Below, piece by piece: positions 9,977 through 22,652 of a stretch of DNA of 64,000 bases. The DNA is taken from assembly GCA_937934275.1 (NCBI GenBank), contig CALHAM010000012.1, forward strand, positions 110,391-174,390, read 5' to 3'. The notes below the pieces were generated by a model. That model worked only from the letters and a program-made list of their open reading frames with translations. It did no database searches and was not told where the DNA came from. The DNA is from an uncultured Saprospiraceae bacterium (GTDB lineage Bacteria; Bacteroidota; Bacteroidia; Chitinophagales; Saprospiraceae). Numbering within the stretch: the first letter of the stretch is position 1; each line of letters begins with the position of its first letter. The position numbers were made by a program, and so were the translations under genes.

Positions 9977-10552
9977 ATGGAGCTGACGCTATTCAAGGAC
10001 ATATCGCGCGCACTAAGCCCGGAGTTGCCCTCCAATTTGGGCACAATGGACCAGCACTTGGACTTCATCCTGCCCAAAGTGATTCCCTTCGGAGAAGACC
10101 TGAGCGAGGGAGGGTTTTGGCTGGGCAAGCGCTGGAAAGAGGTGCGCGACGATGAAGGTTTTCACGAAGCCATCTTACACATATTCAATGCCGGCGGCGA
10201 ATACCTACTGTCGTTAGACGGCAACGTGCTGAAAGGGAGCTGGAAACAACTGGGCGCGAGCAACTCGCTCATTTTAGAGCTGGCCGGAAAAAGCGAGCTG
10301 TTCGACCTGCGCTTTTTAAACTCTGATTTTTTGGTGTTGACCAAACACGGCGACCAAGCGCGAAAAGGGCAACGCAAGTACTTCTTCTTAGTGCACGAGC
10401 CGGCTACGCGCGGCCCTCAGGGGGAAATCGACTGGCGCAACCTGATGGAAAAGATGTTTAACATTTGGCGCGAGAACAGCATCGGCCTGGGCAGCTGGGC
10501 ACTCCTGTTTATCTTCATCTTCATCATTTTGTACTTATCTTTTTCAAGATGA
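9977..10552 (+). CDS. Hypothetical protein with C-terminal transmembrane anchor
   Basis: ORF 191 aa, hydrophobic tail GLGSWALLFIFIFIILYLSFSR; overlaps next ATG as ATGA. Confidence 0.7.
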   Translation: MELTLFKDISRALSPELPSNLGTMDQHLDFILPKVIPFGEDLSEGGFWLGKRWKEVRDDEGFHEAILHIFNAGGEYLLSLDGNVLKGSWKQLGASNSLILELAGKSELFDLRFLNSDFLVLTKHGDQARKGQRKYFFLVHEPATRGPQGEIDWRNLMEKMFNIWRENSIGLGSWALLFIFIFIILYLSFSR

Positions 10553-12258
10553 CATTAGTAGACTGGGTGGTGCTAGTGCTGGCGCTGGCAGGGGTGGTTG
10601 TTTACGGCATTTGGAAGAGCCGCCATATTGAGAGTAGCAAGGACTTTTTAGCCGGTAAGCGCGACCTGCCGTGGTGGACGATTGGGCTGAGCATCATGGC
10701 TACCCAAGCCAGCGCCATCACTTTCTTGAGCACTCCCGGCCAAGGTTTTGCCGACGGTATGGAGTTCGCCCAATTCTACTTTGGCATGCCCATCGCCATG
10801 CTCATCCTGGTCACATTTGTGTTGCCGGTCTACTATCGGTTGCGCGTAACAACGGCCTACGAATACTTAGAGCACCGTTTTGATCGGCGCATGCGCACAC
10901 TGACGGCCCTGCTGTTTCTCATCCAACGGGGGGTGGCCGCTGCCATCAGCATTTACGCACCGAGCATCATTCTGTGTGCAGTCTTCGGCTGGAATTTGGC
11001 CCTGACCAATGCGCTCATGGCCCTATTCGTCATCATTTACACCACCTCCGGCGGCAGTGCTGCCGTGAGCCGCACCCAAGAGCTGCAAATGAGCATCATG
11101 TTAGGTGGCCTCATCCTGGCTTTTATCATTGCGCTAAACAGTCTGCCCGAAGGCGTGGGCTTGCGTGAAGCCTGGGCAGTGGCTGGCGCTACGGGTAAGA
11201 CACAGGTAATCGATTGGTCTTTCGATGTGCGCGACCGCTACAACTTGTGGTCGGGGCTGTTGGGTGCCACTTTTCTGTTCCTCTCCTATTTTGGTACAGA
11301 CCAAAGCCAGGTGGGTCGCTATTTGTCGGGGAAGTCGCTGCGCGAAAGCCGGGTAGGGCTGCTGTTCAACGGCTTTGTCAAGATACCAATGCAGCTCTTG
11401 GTGTTGGGCGTGGGCGTCATGGTGTACGTATTTTTCCAATTCAACCCCGCACCGCTCTATTTCCACGAGGCCAACCGAGCCGCTGTGCGCACAACGCCCT
11501 ACGAAGTGGCCTTCCGAGAGTTGGAAGCCCGCAACGACAGCCTTGCTCGCCTCAAACAAGCAGTACTGGGCAAAGCCGCTGCCGAGCTGAACGATGGCCA
11601 GCTGCCTCCTTTGCTGCGCACCCAATTGCAGCAATGGGATGCTGAGCGAAAAGCACTGCGCCAGCAAGCCGAAGCGCTCGTCAAACAAGCAAGCCCCGGT
11701 GCTGATCCTAAAGATAAGGACTTTGTCTTCATTCATTTCATCCTTCGCTATGTGCCCGTCGGCCTGACAGGCCTTATGCTGGCCATGATCTTTTGTGCTT
11801 CGTGGAGCACCACTGCTTCCGAATTGAGTGCCCTAACCGCTACTTCGGTATCCGATATCTACCGGCGCTCTATCGTTACGGACCGCGACGACACCCACTA
11901 CTTCCGCGTTTCGCGCTGGTTCACCGTGGGCTGGGGCGTCTTCATTGTCCTCTTCGCCAGCTATGCCGACCTGTTTGAAAACCTCATCCAGGCGGTCAAC
12001 ATGATCGGCTCGGTCTTTTACGGAACTATTTTAGGCATTTTTTTCACGGCGTTCTTCGTCCCAACGGTCAGAGGAACGGCTGTTTTTTGGGCTGCTGTCG
12101 TCAGTCAGTGTGTCATCTTGACGCTTTTCCTTGCGGTAGACCGCGATGCGTATCTGTGGTATAACCCCCTGGGCTGCGGCTTGGTCATGGGCATCAGCTG
12201 GTTGTGGCAAATGATCCTGAACCGCGGCAGTGTTCGACAAGGACGTGCGGAGAAATAG
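10549..12258 (+). CDS. Sodium:solute symporter (SSS family)
   Basis: DFLAGKRDLPWWTIGLSIMATQASAITFLSTPGQGF; YTTSGGSAAVSRTQELQ; FGTDQSQVGRYLSGKS; ATG at 10549. Confidence 0.9.
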   Translation: MTLVDWVVLVLALAGVVVYGIWKSRHIESSKDFLAGKRDLPWWTIGLSIMATQASAITFLSTPGQGFADGMEFAQFYFGMPIAMLILVTFVLPVYYRLRVTTAYEYLEHRFDRRMRTLTALLFLIQRGVAAAISIYAPSIILCAVFGWNLALTNALMALFVIIYTTSGGSAAVSRTQELQMSIMLGGLILAFIIALNSLPEGVGLREAWAVAGATGKTQVIDWSFDVRDRYNLWSGLLGATFLFLSYFGTDQSQVGRYLSGKSLRESRVGLLFNGFVKIPMQLLVLGVGVMVYVFFQFNPAPLYFHEANRAAVRTTPYEVAFRELEARNDSLARLKQAVLGKAAAELNDGQLPPLLRTQLQQWDAERKALRQQAEALVKQASPGADPKDKDFVFIHFILRYVPVGLTGLMLAMIFCASWSTTASELSALTATSVSDIYRRSIVTDRDDTHYFRVSRWFTVGWGVFIVLFASYADLFENLIQAVNMIGSVFYGTILGIFFTAFFVPTVRGTAVFWAAVVSQCVILTLFLAVDRDAYLWYNPLGCGLVMGISWLWQMILNRGSVRQGRAEK

Positions 12259-12329
12259 GTGCCCCAAGCCAGCCGACTTGCCGCACTTCGCTGAGGGCAT
12301 GCAGGGCGTTGGAGCATTCGAAAAAACGA

Positions 12330-12354
12330 AGGCCCGCCTTCTATTAGGCAGGCC
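12330..12354. terminator. Hairpin between convergent genes
   Basis: AGGCCCGCCT-tctatt-AGGCAGGCCT with one mismatch, flanked by A-run. Confidence 0.4.
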
Positions 12355-12439
12355 TGGTTTGAAAAATTCCCGTATGTCGTCGAGAACGTCTTACGTCTCA
12401 AGTGGTTATCCACAGCGGCTAAGAGCCGCGTGGGAGTGT

Positions 12440-14671
<2,232 letters not shown>

Positions 14672-14708
14672 TCAACGTTTTCGAGGCGCGATTTTTTTAA
14701 GACAAGGG

Positions 14709-14716
14709 CAAAGCTA
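14709..14716 (-). promoter_or_regulatory. Bacteroidota -7 element TAGCTTTG upstream of katG
   Basis: Reverse strand TTTAGCTTTGCCC, exact TAnnTTTG. Confidence 0.55.
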
Positions 14717-14751
14717 AAGCCGACAAACCTATAAATAAAAGCGATATTTTT

Positions 14752-14763
14752 TATTGGGCAATA
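14752..14763. promoter_or_regulatory. Candidate LysR/OxyR operator palindrome in katG-oxyR intergenic region
   Basis: TATTG-GG-CAATA, flanked by GATAT...ATATC. Confidence 0.3.
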
Positions 14764-14871
14764 GAGACCATCAATATCTTTGCTAAACAATTGCTCTACC
14801 CATCTGGGCCGGCTTCCTTCGGAGGCTTTGAGGGTGTACTTGATATTGATTGTGTTTGGCTCTTCGGACGG

Positions 14872-15801
14872 ATGAATCTGCAACAATTAGAATATTTGGC
14901 CGCTTTGGACCTGCACCGGCATTTTGGCAAGGCTGCGGCGGAGTGTTTCGTCACCCAGCCAACGCTGAGTGCTATGGTGCAAAAGATTGAAGACGAGCTA
15001 GGGGTCAAGTTTTTTGACCGCAGTCGGCAGCCCATCGTACCCACAGAGGCTGGAGAGCGTTTGCTGCCTCAGGTGCGCGCAATTTTGCGGGAAGTTGAGC
15101 GCCTGCGCGAAATGGCGCGCGAGGAAGAGCACAGCCTCACCGGCGAGCTGCGCATAGGCATCATCCCTACCCTTTCGCCTTACTTGTTGCCGCTTTTTCT
15201 GCCGGATTTCATCCAGAAGTACCCGACGATTCACCTAAAAATTTCGGAGCGCTTGACCGACACGTTGATAGACAGCTTGCACAAAGGTCTTCTGGACGCA
15301 GCCATTTTGGCTACTCCGCTTAACGACGCGATGTTGCAGGAGAGCGTTCTTTTCTATGAGGCTTTTGTGGTCTATTCCAGCCACGATTATCCAAAAGAAT
15401 ATCTGCTTACGGAGGACATAGAGGCCGGCGAGTTGTGGTTGCTCGAAGAGGGCCACTGTTTTCGCTCGCAAATTTTGCGATTGTGCGAGCTGCGCGAGAG
15501 ACAGCATCTGTCGGTGGAATATCAGGCGGGTAGTTTAGAGACGCTCAAGTACCTGGTAGACGCTCAACACGGCATCACGATTCTGCCTGAGCTGGCTTTG
15601 AGCACACTGACGCCAGCTCAGATGGCTAAAGTAAAGCGCTTTGCTGCGCCAGAGCCGGTGCGAGAGGTCAGCTTAGTTACCCATCGGCATGGGGTAAAAG
15701 AACGCCTATTGGCGGTGCTGCAGCAGGAGATTATCACCTACTTACCCGAGACCTGCCGCAACAGAAAGCCGACCCAAGCGCCAGTGGAGTGGCGCTATTA
15801 G
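14872..15801 (+). CDS. LysR-family regulator, OxyR-like hydrogen-peroxide-inducible activator
   Basis: MNLQQLEYLAALDLHRHFGKAAAECFVTQPTLSAMVQKIEDELGVKFFDRS; divergent from katG; C-terminal EGHCFR and LCE segments as in OxyR. Confidence 0.88.
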   Translation: MNLQQLEYLAALDLHRHFGKAAAECFVTQPTLSAMVQKIEDELGVKFFDRSRQPIVPTEAGERLLPQVRAILREVERLREMAREEEHSLTGELRIGIIPTLSPYLLPLFLPDFIQKYPTIHLKISERLTDTLIDSLHKGLLDAAILATPLNDAMLQESVLFYEAFVVYSSHDYPKEYLLTEDIEAGELWLLEEGHCFRSQILRLCELRERQHLSVEYQAGSLETLKYLVDAQHGITILPELALSTLTPAQMAKVKRFAAPEPVREVSLVTHRHGVKERLLAVLQQEIITYLPETCRNRKPTQAPVEWRY

Positions 15802-15806
15802 GTCGT

Positions 15807-17384
<1,578 letters not shown>

Positions 17385-17420
17385 TCAGCCTCTTTGAGGC
17401 AGCAAGTAAAGCATACACCT

Positions 17421-17870
17421 ATGCTCTCCGTTCAGTCCGACACCTATTTTATGCAGCAAGCACTGGCTGAAGCGCATCGCGCCTACGAGAGCGGAGAGGT
17501 ACCTGTAGGCGCGGTAGTGGTGAGCGAAGGATACATCATTGCGCGGGCACACAACCAAACAGAGCAATTGGTCGACGTTACAGCACACGCTGAAATACTC
17601 GCCCTAACGGCGGCCTCGAATCATCTGGGCGGCAAATACTTAAGCGGATGTACGCTGTACGTAACGCTAGAACCGTGCGTCATGTGCGCCGGCGCGCTGG
17701 CGTGGGCACAGCTGGGCCGATTGGTATATGCGGCCTCTGACGACAAGCGGGGCTTTATGGGCTACGGAGGGAAAAAGCTGCTCCACCCGAAGACTAAAAT
17801 AGAAATGGGCGTTTTGGAAGCAGAAGCCATGCAATTGCTGAAGGCATTCTTCCGAAGCAAGCGCCTCTAA
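17421..17870 (+). CDS. tadA: tRNA-specific adenosine deaminase
   Basis: HAEILALTAA; LEPCVMCAGALAWAQLGRLVYAASDDKRG; start chosen at 17421. Confidence 0.92.
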   Translation: MLSVQSDTYFMQQALAEAHRAYESGEVPVGAVVVSEGYIIARAHNQTEQLVDVTAHAEILALTAASNHLGGKYLSGCTLYVTLEPCVMCAGALAWAQLGRLVYAASDDKRGFMGYGGKKLLHPKTKIEMGVLEAEAMQLLKAFFRSKRL

Positions 17871-17995
17871 ACAGCAAACGCTGCGAGGACATGGCACTCC
17901 TCTCAATAAGGCCTTCGCCTCGAGTGATGTTTGTCTACAAGTGAAGGCAACAGCCCGTGTTTTGACGCGACAACAGCGCTGCTTGCCTACAGGCG

Positions 17996-20900
17996 CTAAA
18001 CGACGATGTTGACGATGCGCCCCGGTACGACGATGATTTTCTTTACGCTGCCATTGCCTACGTAGCGCAGTACAAAGTCTTGCTGAAGAGCAGTCCGCTC
18101 AATTTCCTCCCGACTAGCCCGGGCATCCACTTCGATGTTGCCGCGGTGTTTGCCGTTGATCTGCACCGGATAGACAACCCTGTCGGTTTCGAGGTGACGC
18201 TCGTCCCAAGCGGGCCAGGGGGCATCGCAGACGGTTGTTTCGTGGCCAAGGCGATGCCAGAGCTCCTCCGCTAAGTGTGGCGCAAAGGGAGCGAGCAGAA
18301 CGACTAAAGGTTCTAAGATCGCCTTCTTGTGGCATTTAAGGGCGCGCAGTTCATTGGTCAGAGTCATGAAGTGGCTAACGCAGGTATTGAGCGAAAAGCG
18401 ATTGAGGTCCTCCGTAATCTTCTTAATGGCGCTATGTAGAGCGCACAGCTCTTGTCGAGAGGGGTCTACGTCTTGCACAAGCCAGATATTGCCTTGACCC
18501 ACATAGAGGCTCCACAGGCGCTTGAGGAAGCCCTGCACGCCGGTAATGCCTTTAGTGTCCCAGGGTTTGCTGGCCTCAACAGGACCGAGGAACATTTCGT
18601 ACATCCGAAAACAGTCGGCGCCATATTGTTCGATGACCTCGTCAGGGTTAACGACGTTATACTTCGACTTCGACATTTTTTCGATTTCGTACGTGCAGCG
18701 GAATTGGCCGTCGGGGCCAACTTTGAATTTAGCCTTTTGAAACATAGGGCGTTCGCAAGCCCGTGCAACATCGAGCACATCGTCCTCAACCAGAGAGATA
18801 TCTACGTGCAGACGGCTGAAGCACTCGGGCGAGTACTTAGCCGTGAGTTCGAAAGAGACGAACAACTGCTCCACTTCCGGAACGGTCCGACTCATGAAGA
18901 ACGGCTCGCGACTTTCCAGCGCTTGTTGTATTCTTTGAGCTATTTTTTCAGGAGAGTTGATGTCTGCGGCCAATTCTTCGGTAAAAAGCACGAGTAAGCG
19001 TTTGCCATCGGCTTCGGCAGCCTGACACACGCTCTCGATTTTATCGCTCTTTTTCCAGGAGACGACCTCGATGGCTAAGTCGTTGCTGGCAAAGGCGAAG
19101 TCATAAGTGAAGGATTCCTCCGCCCGATTTTTGGGGATATGCATCGGGCCAAAGTTATCGAGGTAAGGCTTGAGCACTTTGACCCAGAGGTATTCCTCGT
19201 AGAAAGATTCCTTAGCGCGAAAGGCGATGCTGGAACGGCCCTGTATCATTCCCTGGTTGATGAGTTTTTTGGCGAACTCACGCTCAGGCACCAGGCCAAG
19301 ATCGTAAAGGAAGTGGTTCCAGAATCGACTGTAAAGCAAATGCCCCACGGCGTGCTCGGGGCCGCCGATATACCAATCTACGCAGCGCCAGTAGTGAAGG
19401 GCTTCGCGGCCACAGAAAGCCTCGTCGTTGTGAGGGTCCATGTAGCGATACCAATACCAGGAGGAGCCAGCCCAACCGGGCATAGTGCTGTACTCGTATT
19501 CATAGGCTTCGTTAGGCGTAGGCCGATAGCGCCAGTGTTGTGCGCGGGCCAAGGGCGGCTCACCGGTTTCGGTGGGCAGGTACTTGTCTATTTCGGGCAG
19601 TACCAGCGGCAGTTCGCTCTCGGGCAGCAGATAGGGCACGCCATCCTTCCAATAGACGGGAAACGGCTCGCCCCAGTAGCGTTGGCGGCTGAAGATGGCG
19701 TTGCGAATTTTATACTGAATTCGGGCTTTGCCCAAACCTTTTTCTTCCAGCCACCGGAGAAGTTTGGGTACGGCTTCCTCGTAGGTCAGACCATTGATGA
19801 TGCCGGAGTTGATGTATCGCCCTTCTTTGGTGGGGTCGGCGGCTTGGTCGAGGTTTTTTTGACTGTCTAAGATCGGCACGATGGGCAAGCCAAAGGCCTT
19901 AGCAAAGTTCCAGTCGCGCTGGTCGCCGCTGGGCACCGCCATAATGGCGCCAGTGCCGTATCCGGCCAGCACGTAGTCGGCTACATAAATGGGAATGGCA
20001 TTTCCACTGAAGGGATTGATGGCAAAGGCGCCAGTGTTGACACCAGTAACGCGCTTGACCTCTGAGATGCGCTCACGCTCGGAACGCGAGGCAGCCCATT
20101 TGACGTACCCCTGCACTTCGCTCCATTGTGCTGGGGTGGTGATGGCGGAGACGAGTTCGTGCTCAGGCGCTAACACCATGAAGGTGGCGCCATAAATAGT
20201 ATCTATGCGCGTGGTAAAGACCTCCACAAACCGCCCAGAATGCCCTTCCACGGGAAATCGGACAAGGGCACCCTGTGAGCGACCGATCCAGTTGCGCTGC
20301 TGATCTTTGATGGCTTCGGGCCAGTCTATCTCTTCCAATCCTCGAAGCAAGCGCTCGGCGTAAGCGGTAATGCGCATGCTCCACTGTTTCATCCGCCTGC
20401 GCTCTACCGGATAGCCACCGCGCTCGCTGACGCCGTCCTTGACTTCGTCGTTAGAGAGCACTGTGCCCAGCGCCGGACACCAATTGACAAAGGATTCCTC
20501 TGGGAACGTCAAGCGGTACTGCAGCAAGAACAGCTGTTTTTCTTTTTCAGAGAAGCGATGCCACTCTTGCGCTGTAATGAGAGGAGTATCGGCGTTGCAA
20601 GCGGCGCGAACGCGCGCATTACCTTCTTTTTCGAGGCGCTCGACCAATGCTGTTATGGGTAGTGCTTTATCGGCGTCGTAGTCATAGTAGTGTTCGAACA
20701 GCAGGGTAAAGATCCACTGTGTCCATCGGTAGTACTTGGGGTCGCAGGTGCGAATTTCTCGGCTCCAATCGAAGCTCAACCCGATATTTTCCATTTGTTG
20801 GCGATAGCGCCGAATGTTCTCTTCGGTCGAGACTGCCGGGTGAATGCCCATTTCGATGGCGTACTGTTCGGCAGGCAGCCCAAAAGCGTCGAAGCCCATG

Positions 20901-21124
20901 GGGTTGAGCACGTTGAAGCCGCATTGGCGTTTATATCGCGCGATGATATCACTGGCGATGTAGCCCAAAGGATGTCCAACGTGTAACCCAGCTCCGGAGG
21001 GATAGGGGAACATGTTGAGGATGTAGAATTTAGGCTTATCGGAGGTTTCGACCACTCGATAGACTTGGTGTTTTTTCCACCAGTCGCTCCATCTTTTTTC
21101 GATTGTGCGCGGTTCGTATTCCAT
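17996..21124 (-). CDS. leuS: Leucyl-tRNA synthetase with large insertion before the KMSKS loop
   Basis: FPYPSGAGLHVGHPLGYIASDI; MPGWAGSSWYWYRYMDP; EKMSKSKYNVVNPDEVIEQYGAD. Confidence 0.97.
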   Translation of the reverse strand: MEYEPRTIEKRWSDWWKKHQVYRVVETSDKPKFYILNMFPYPSGAGLHVGHPLGYIASDIIARYKRQCGFNVLNPMGFDAFGLPAEQYAIEMGIHPAVSTEENIRRYRQQMENIGLSFDWSREIRTCDPKYYRWTQWIFTLLFEHYYDYDADKALPITALVERLEKEGNARVRAACNADTPLITAQEWHRFSEKEKQLFLLQYRLTFPEESFVNWCPALGTVLSNDEVKDGVSERGGYPVERRRMKQWSMRITAYAERLLRGLEEIDWPEAIKDQQRNWIGRSQGALVRFPVEGHSGRFVEVFTTRIDTIYGATFMVLAPEHELVSAITTPAQWSEVQGYVKWAASRSERERISEVKRVTGVNTGAFAINPFSGNAIPIYVADYVLAGYGTGAIMAVPSGDQRDWNFAKAFGLPIVPILDSQKNLDQAADPTKEGRYINSGIINGLTYEEAVPKLLRWLEEKGLGKARIQYKIRNAIFSRQRYWGEPFPVYWKDGVPYLLPESELPLVLPEIDKYLPTETGEPPLARAQHWRYRPTPNEAYEYEYSTMPGWAGSSWYWYRYMDPHNDEAFCGREALHYWRCVDWYIGGPEHAVGHLLYSRFWNHFLYDLGLVPEREFAKKLINQGMIQGRSSIAFRAKESFYEEYLWVKVLKPYLDNFGPMHIPKNRAEESFTYDFAFASNDLAIEVVSWKKSDKIESVCQAAEADGKRLLVLFTEELAADINSPEKIAQRIQQALESREPFFMSRTVPEVEQLFVSFELTAKYSPECFSRLHVDISLVEDDVLDVARACERPMFQKAKFKVGPDGQFRCTYEIEKMSKSKYNVVNPDEVIEQYGADCFRMYEMFLGPVEASKPWDTKGITGVQGFLKRLWSLYVGQGNIWLVQDVDPSRQELCALHSAIKKITEDLNRFSLNTCVSHFMTLTNELRALKCHKKAILEPLVVLLAPFAPHLAEELWHRLGHETTVCDAPWPAWDERHLETDRVVYPVQINGKHRGNIEVDARASREEIERTALQQDFVLRYVGNGSVKKIIVVPGRIVNIVV

Positions 21125-21257
21125 TTCCTAAAGGTCGGTGTACAGGTGTTTACAAGGTCTCAGAAAAAGCATTTGGCTATGCTACTTGCCTCGGGTAGCG
21201 ATCGGCTTCCCGAGTGGGAGGATAAAAACAGCAAAAGTTGTGTGAATAGGTTATAGC

Positions 21258-22376
21258 TCAAGCGTTTAGCATGACCGGCATAATGAGCATTAGGATTTCG
21301 CGGTCTGCATTGGCCTCTTCCACCGGCGTTAGAATGCCGGCTCGCGAGGGCGTAGACAGTTCCATTCGAACTTCTTCGGAGTCGAGGACGCCGAGCATTT
21401 CCACCAAAAACTTAGCGTTAAAGGCAATGCGGATAGGCATTCCCTCGTAAGAACAAGCCATTTGCTCGGTGGCCTCGTTGGAGAAGTCCAGGTCCTGAGC
21501 GGAAATGGTCAGGTGAGTATGGGAAAGGTCCAGGACGACCTGGTTGGTTGTTTTATTAGCGAAGATAGCGATGCGCTTAAGCGAGTTTTGAAAGTCGGTG
21601 CGCTGGACGATGAGGCGGTTGGGGTTGTCCACAGGTATGACGGCGTTGTAGTCGGGGTAACGAGCATCAATGAGCCGACATACCAAATGGATGTTATCGA
21701 AAGTAAAGAAGGCATTGGCCCGATTGAAGGCGATTTTGACGGTAGCGCCGGCCGGCAGCGTACTTTTCAACAAGTTGAGCGCTTTTTTGGGGACGATGAA
21801 AGAGGTAGCCACTTCGCCCATGAGATGAGGCGTAGTGAATTTAACGAGCCGATGCGCGTCGGTGGCCACACAGACGAGTTTGTTAAAATCCACCTGGAAG
21901 TATACACCTGTCATCGCAGGGCGCAGCTCATCATTCGACGTAGCAAAAGACGTCTTCGCGATAGCCTCCAGAAGATATTTGCTCTCAATTTTAACGGCAT
22001 CTACGTTTTCGGGCTGCGGGATTTCTGGGAAGTGCGTCGCCTTCTCGCCGGCCACTTTGTATCGGCCATAAGAAGACGTGATCTCAATGGCCTGATTTTC
22101 GCTACTGATCGCAAACGTGATGGGTTGTTGAGGCAATGCCTTGAGGGTTTCCAGTAAGATTTTGGCCGGTGCCGCAATGGTAAAATCCTCGTCGGCCTGC
22201 ACCTCTAAGGTGGTCGAAATGGTAGTTTCCAAATCGGTGGCGCAAATGGAGAGTTGTTTACCTTCTATCTGAAAGAGAAAGTTTTCCAAAATCGGCAACA
22301 CCGGATTGGATCCCAAAGCGCCAGCGGCAACTTGAAGGTGACGCAGCAGGTCGGAAGAGGAAACACTAAACTTCAT
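21258..22376 (-). CDS. dnaN: DNA polymerase III beta subunit (sliding clamp)
   Basis: MKFSVSSSDLLRHLQVAAGALGSNPVLPILENFLF; C-terminal LMLIMPVMLNA. Confidence 0.95.
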   Translation of the reverse strand: MKFSVSSSDLLRHLQVAAGALGSNPVLPILENFLFQIEGKQLSICATDLETTISTTLEVQADEDFTIAAPAKILLETLKALPQQPITFAISSENQAIEITSSYGRYKVAGEKATHFPEIPQPENVDAVKIESKYLLEAIAKTSFATSNDELRPAMTGVYFQVDFNKLVCVATDAHRLVKFTTPHLMGEVATSFIVPKKALNLLKSTLPAGATVKIAFNRANAFFTFDNIHLVCRLIDARYPDYNAVIPVDNPNRLIVQRTDFQNSLKRIAIFANKTTNQVVLDLSHTHLTISAQDLDFSNEATEQMACSYEGMPIRIAFNAKFLVEMLGVLDSEEVRMELSTPSRAGILTPVEEANADREILMLIMPVMLNA

Positions 22377-22507
22377 AGCGACAACGAGAATAGGGTGGAT
22401 GGCTGCAAGAAGAGTAAAGGCACTACCGATAGCCTTTTGTGTAAGTTATGGCTCTGCCTCAGCATGCCCAGAAGCCTCGCTCGAGGAGAGCATATTTCAA
22501 TTCGGGG

Positions 22508-22515
22508 CAAAAGTA
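22508..22515 (-). promoter_or_regulatory. Bacteroidota -7 element TACTTTTG upstream of dnaN
   Basis: Reverse strand GTTACTTTTGCCCC, exact TAnnTTTG. Confidence 0.45.
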
Positions 22516-22652
22516 ACGACAGGTCTTGTCGTATGCGCGCAAAAAAACCGGTATTCGCGTAAAAAGAGAGCGCTTTACCTTTGGCTGCCTTCTTCGGTGC
22601 TCACAGAGCATGTCGGAAAGGCTAGCCGCGCCACCCGTTCTCTTCGTCTGTT

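Noticed and set aside
12406-12414. Perfect DnaA box TTATCCACA, with a second one at 50786-50794 (reverse)
   Set aside because: Two isolated 9-mers in 64 kb are compatible with chance; no cluster, no dnaA, no AT-rich unwinding region
19139-19870. 243-aa plus-strand ORF opposite leuS
   Set aside because: Antisense shadow ORF inside leuS
21258-22376. dnaN as a hint of the replication origin
   Set aside because: No dnaA, recF or gyrB nearby; neighbours are leuS and an M16 homologue, and dnaN is often unlinked in Bacteroidota
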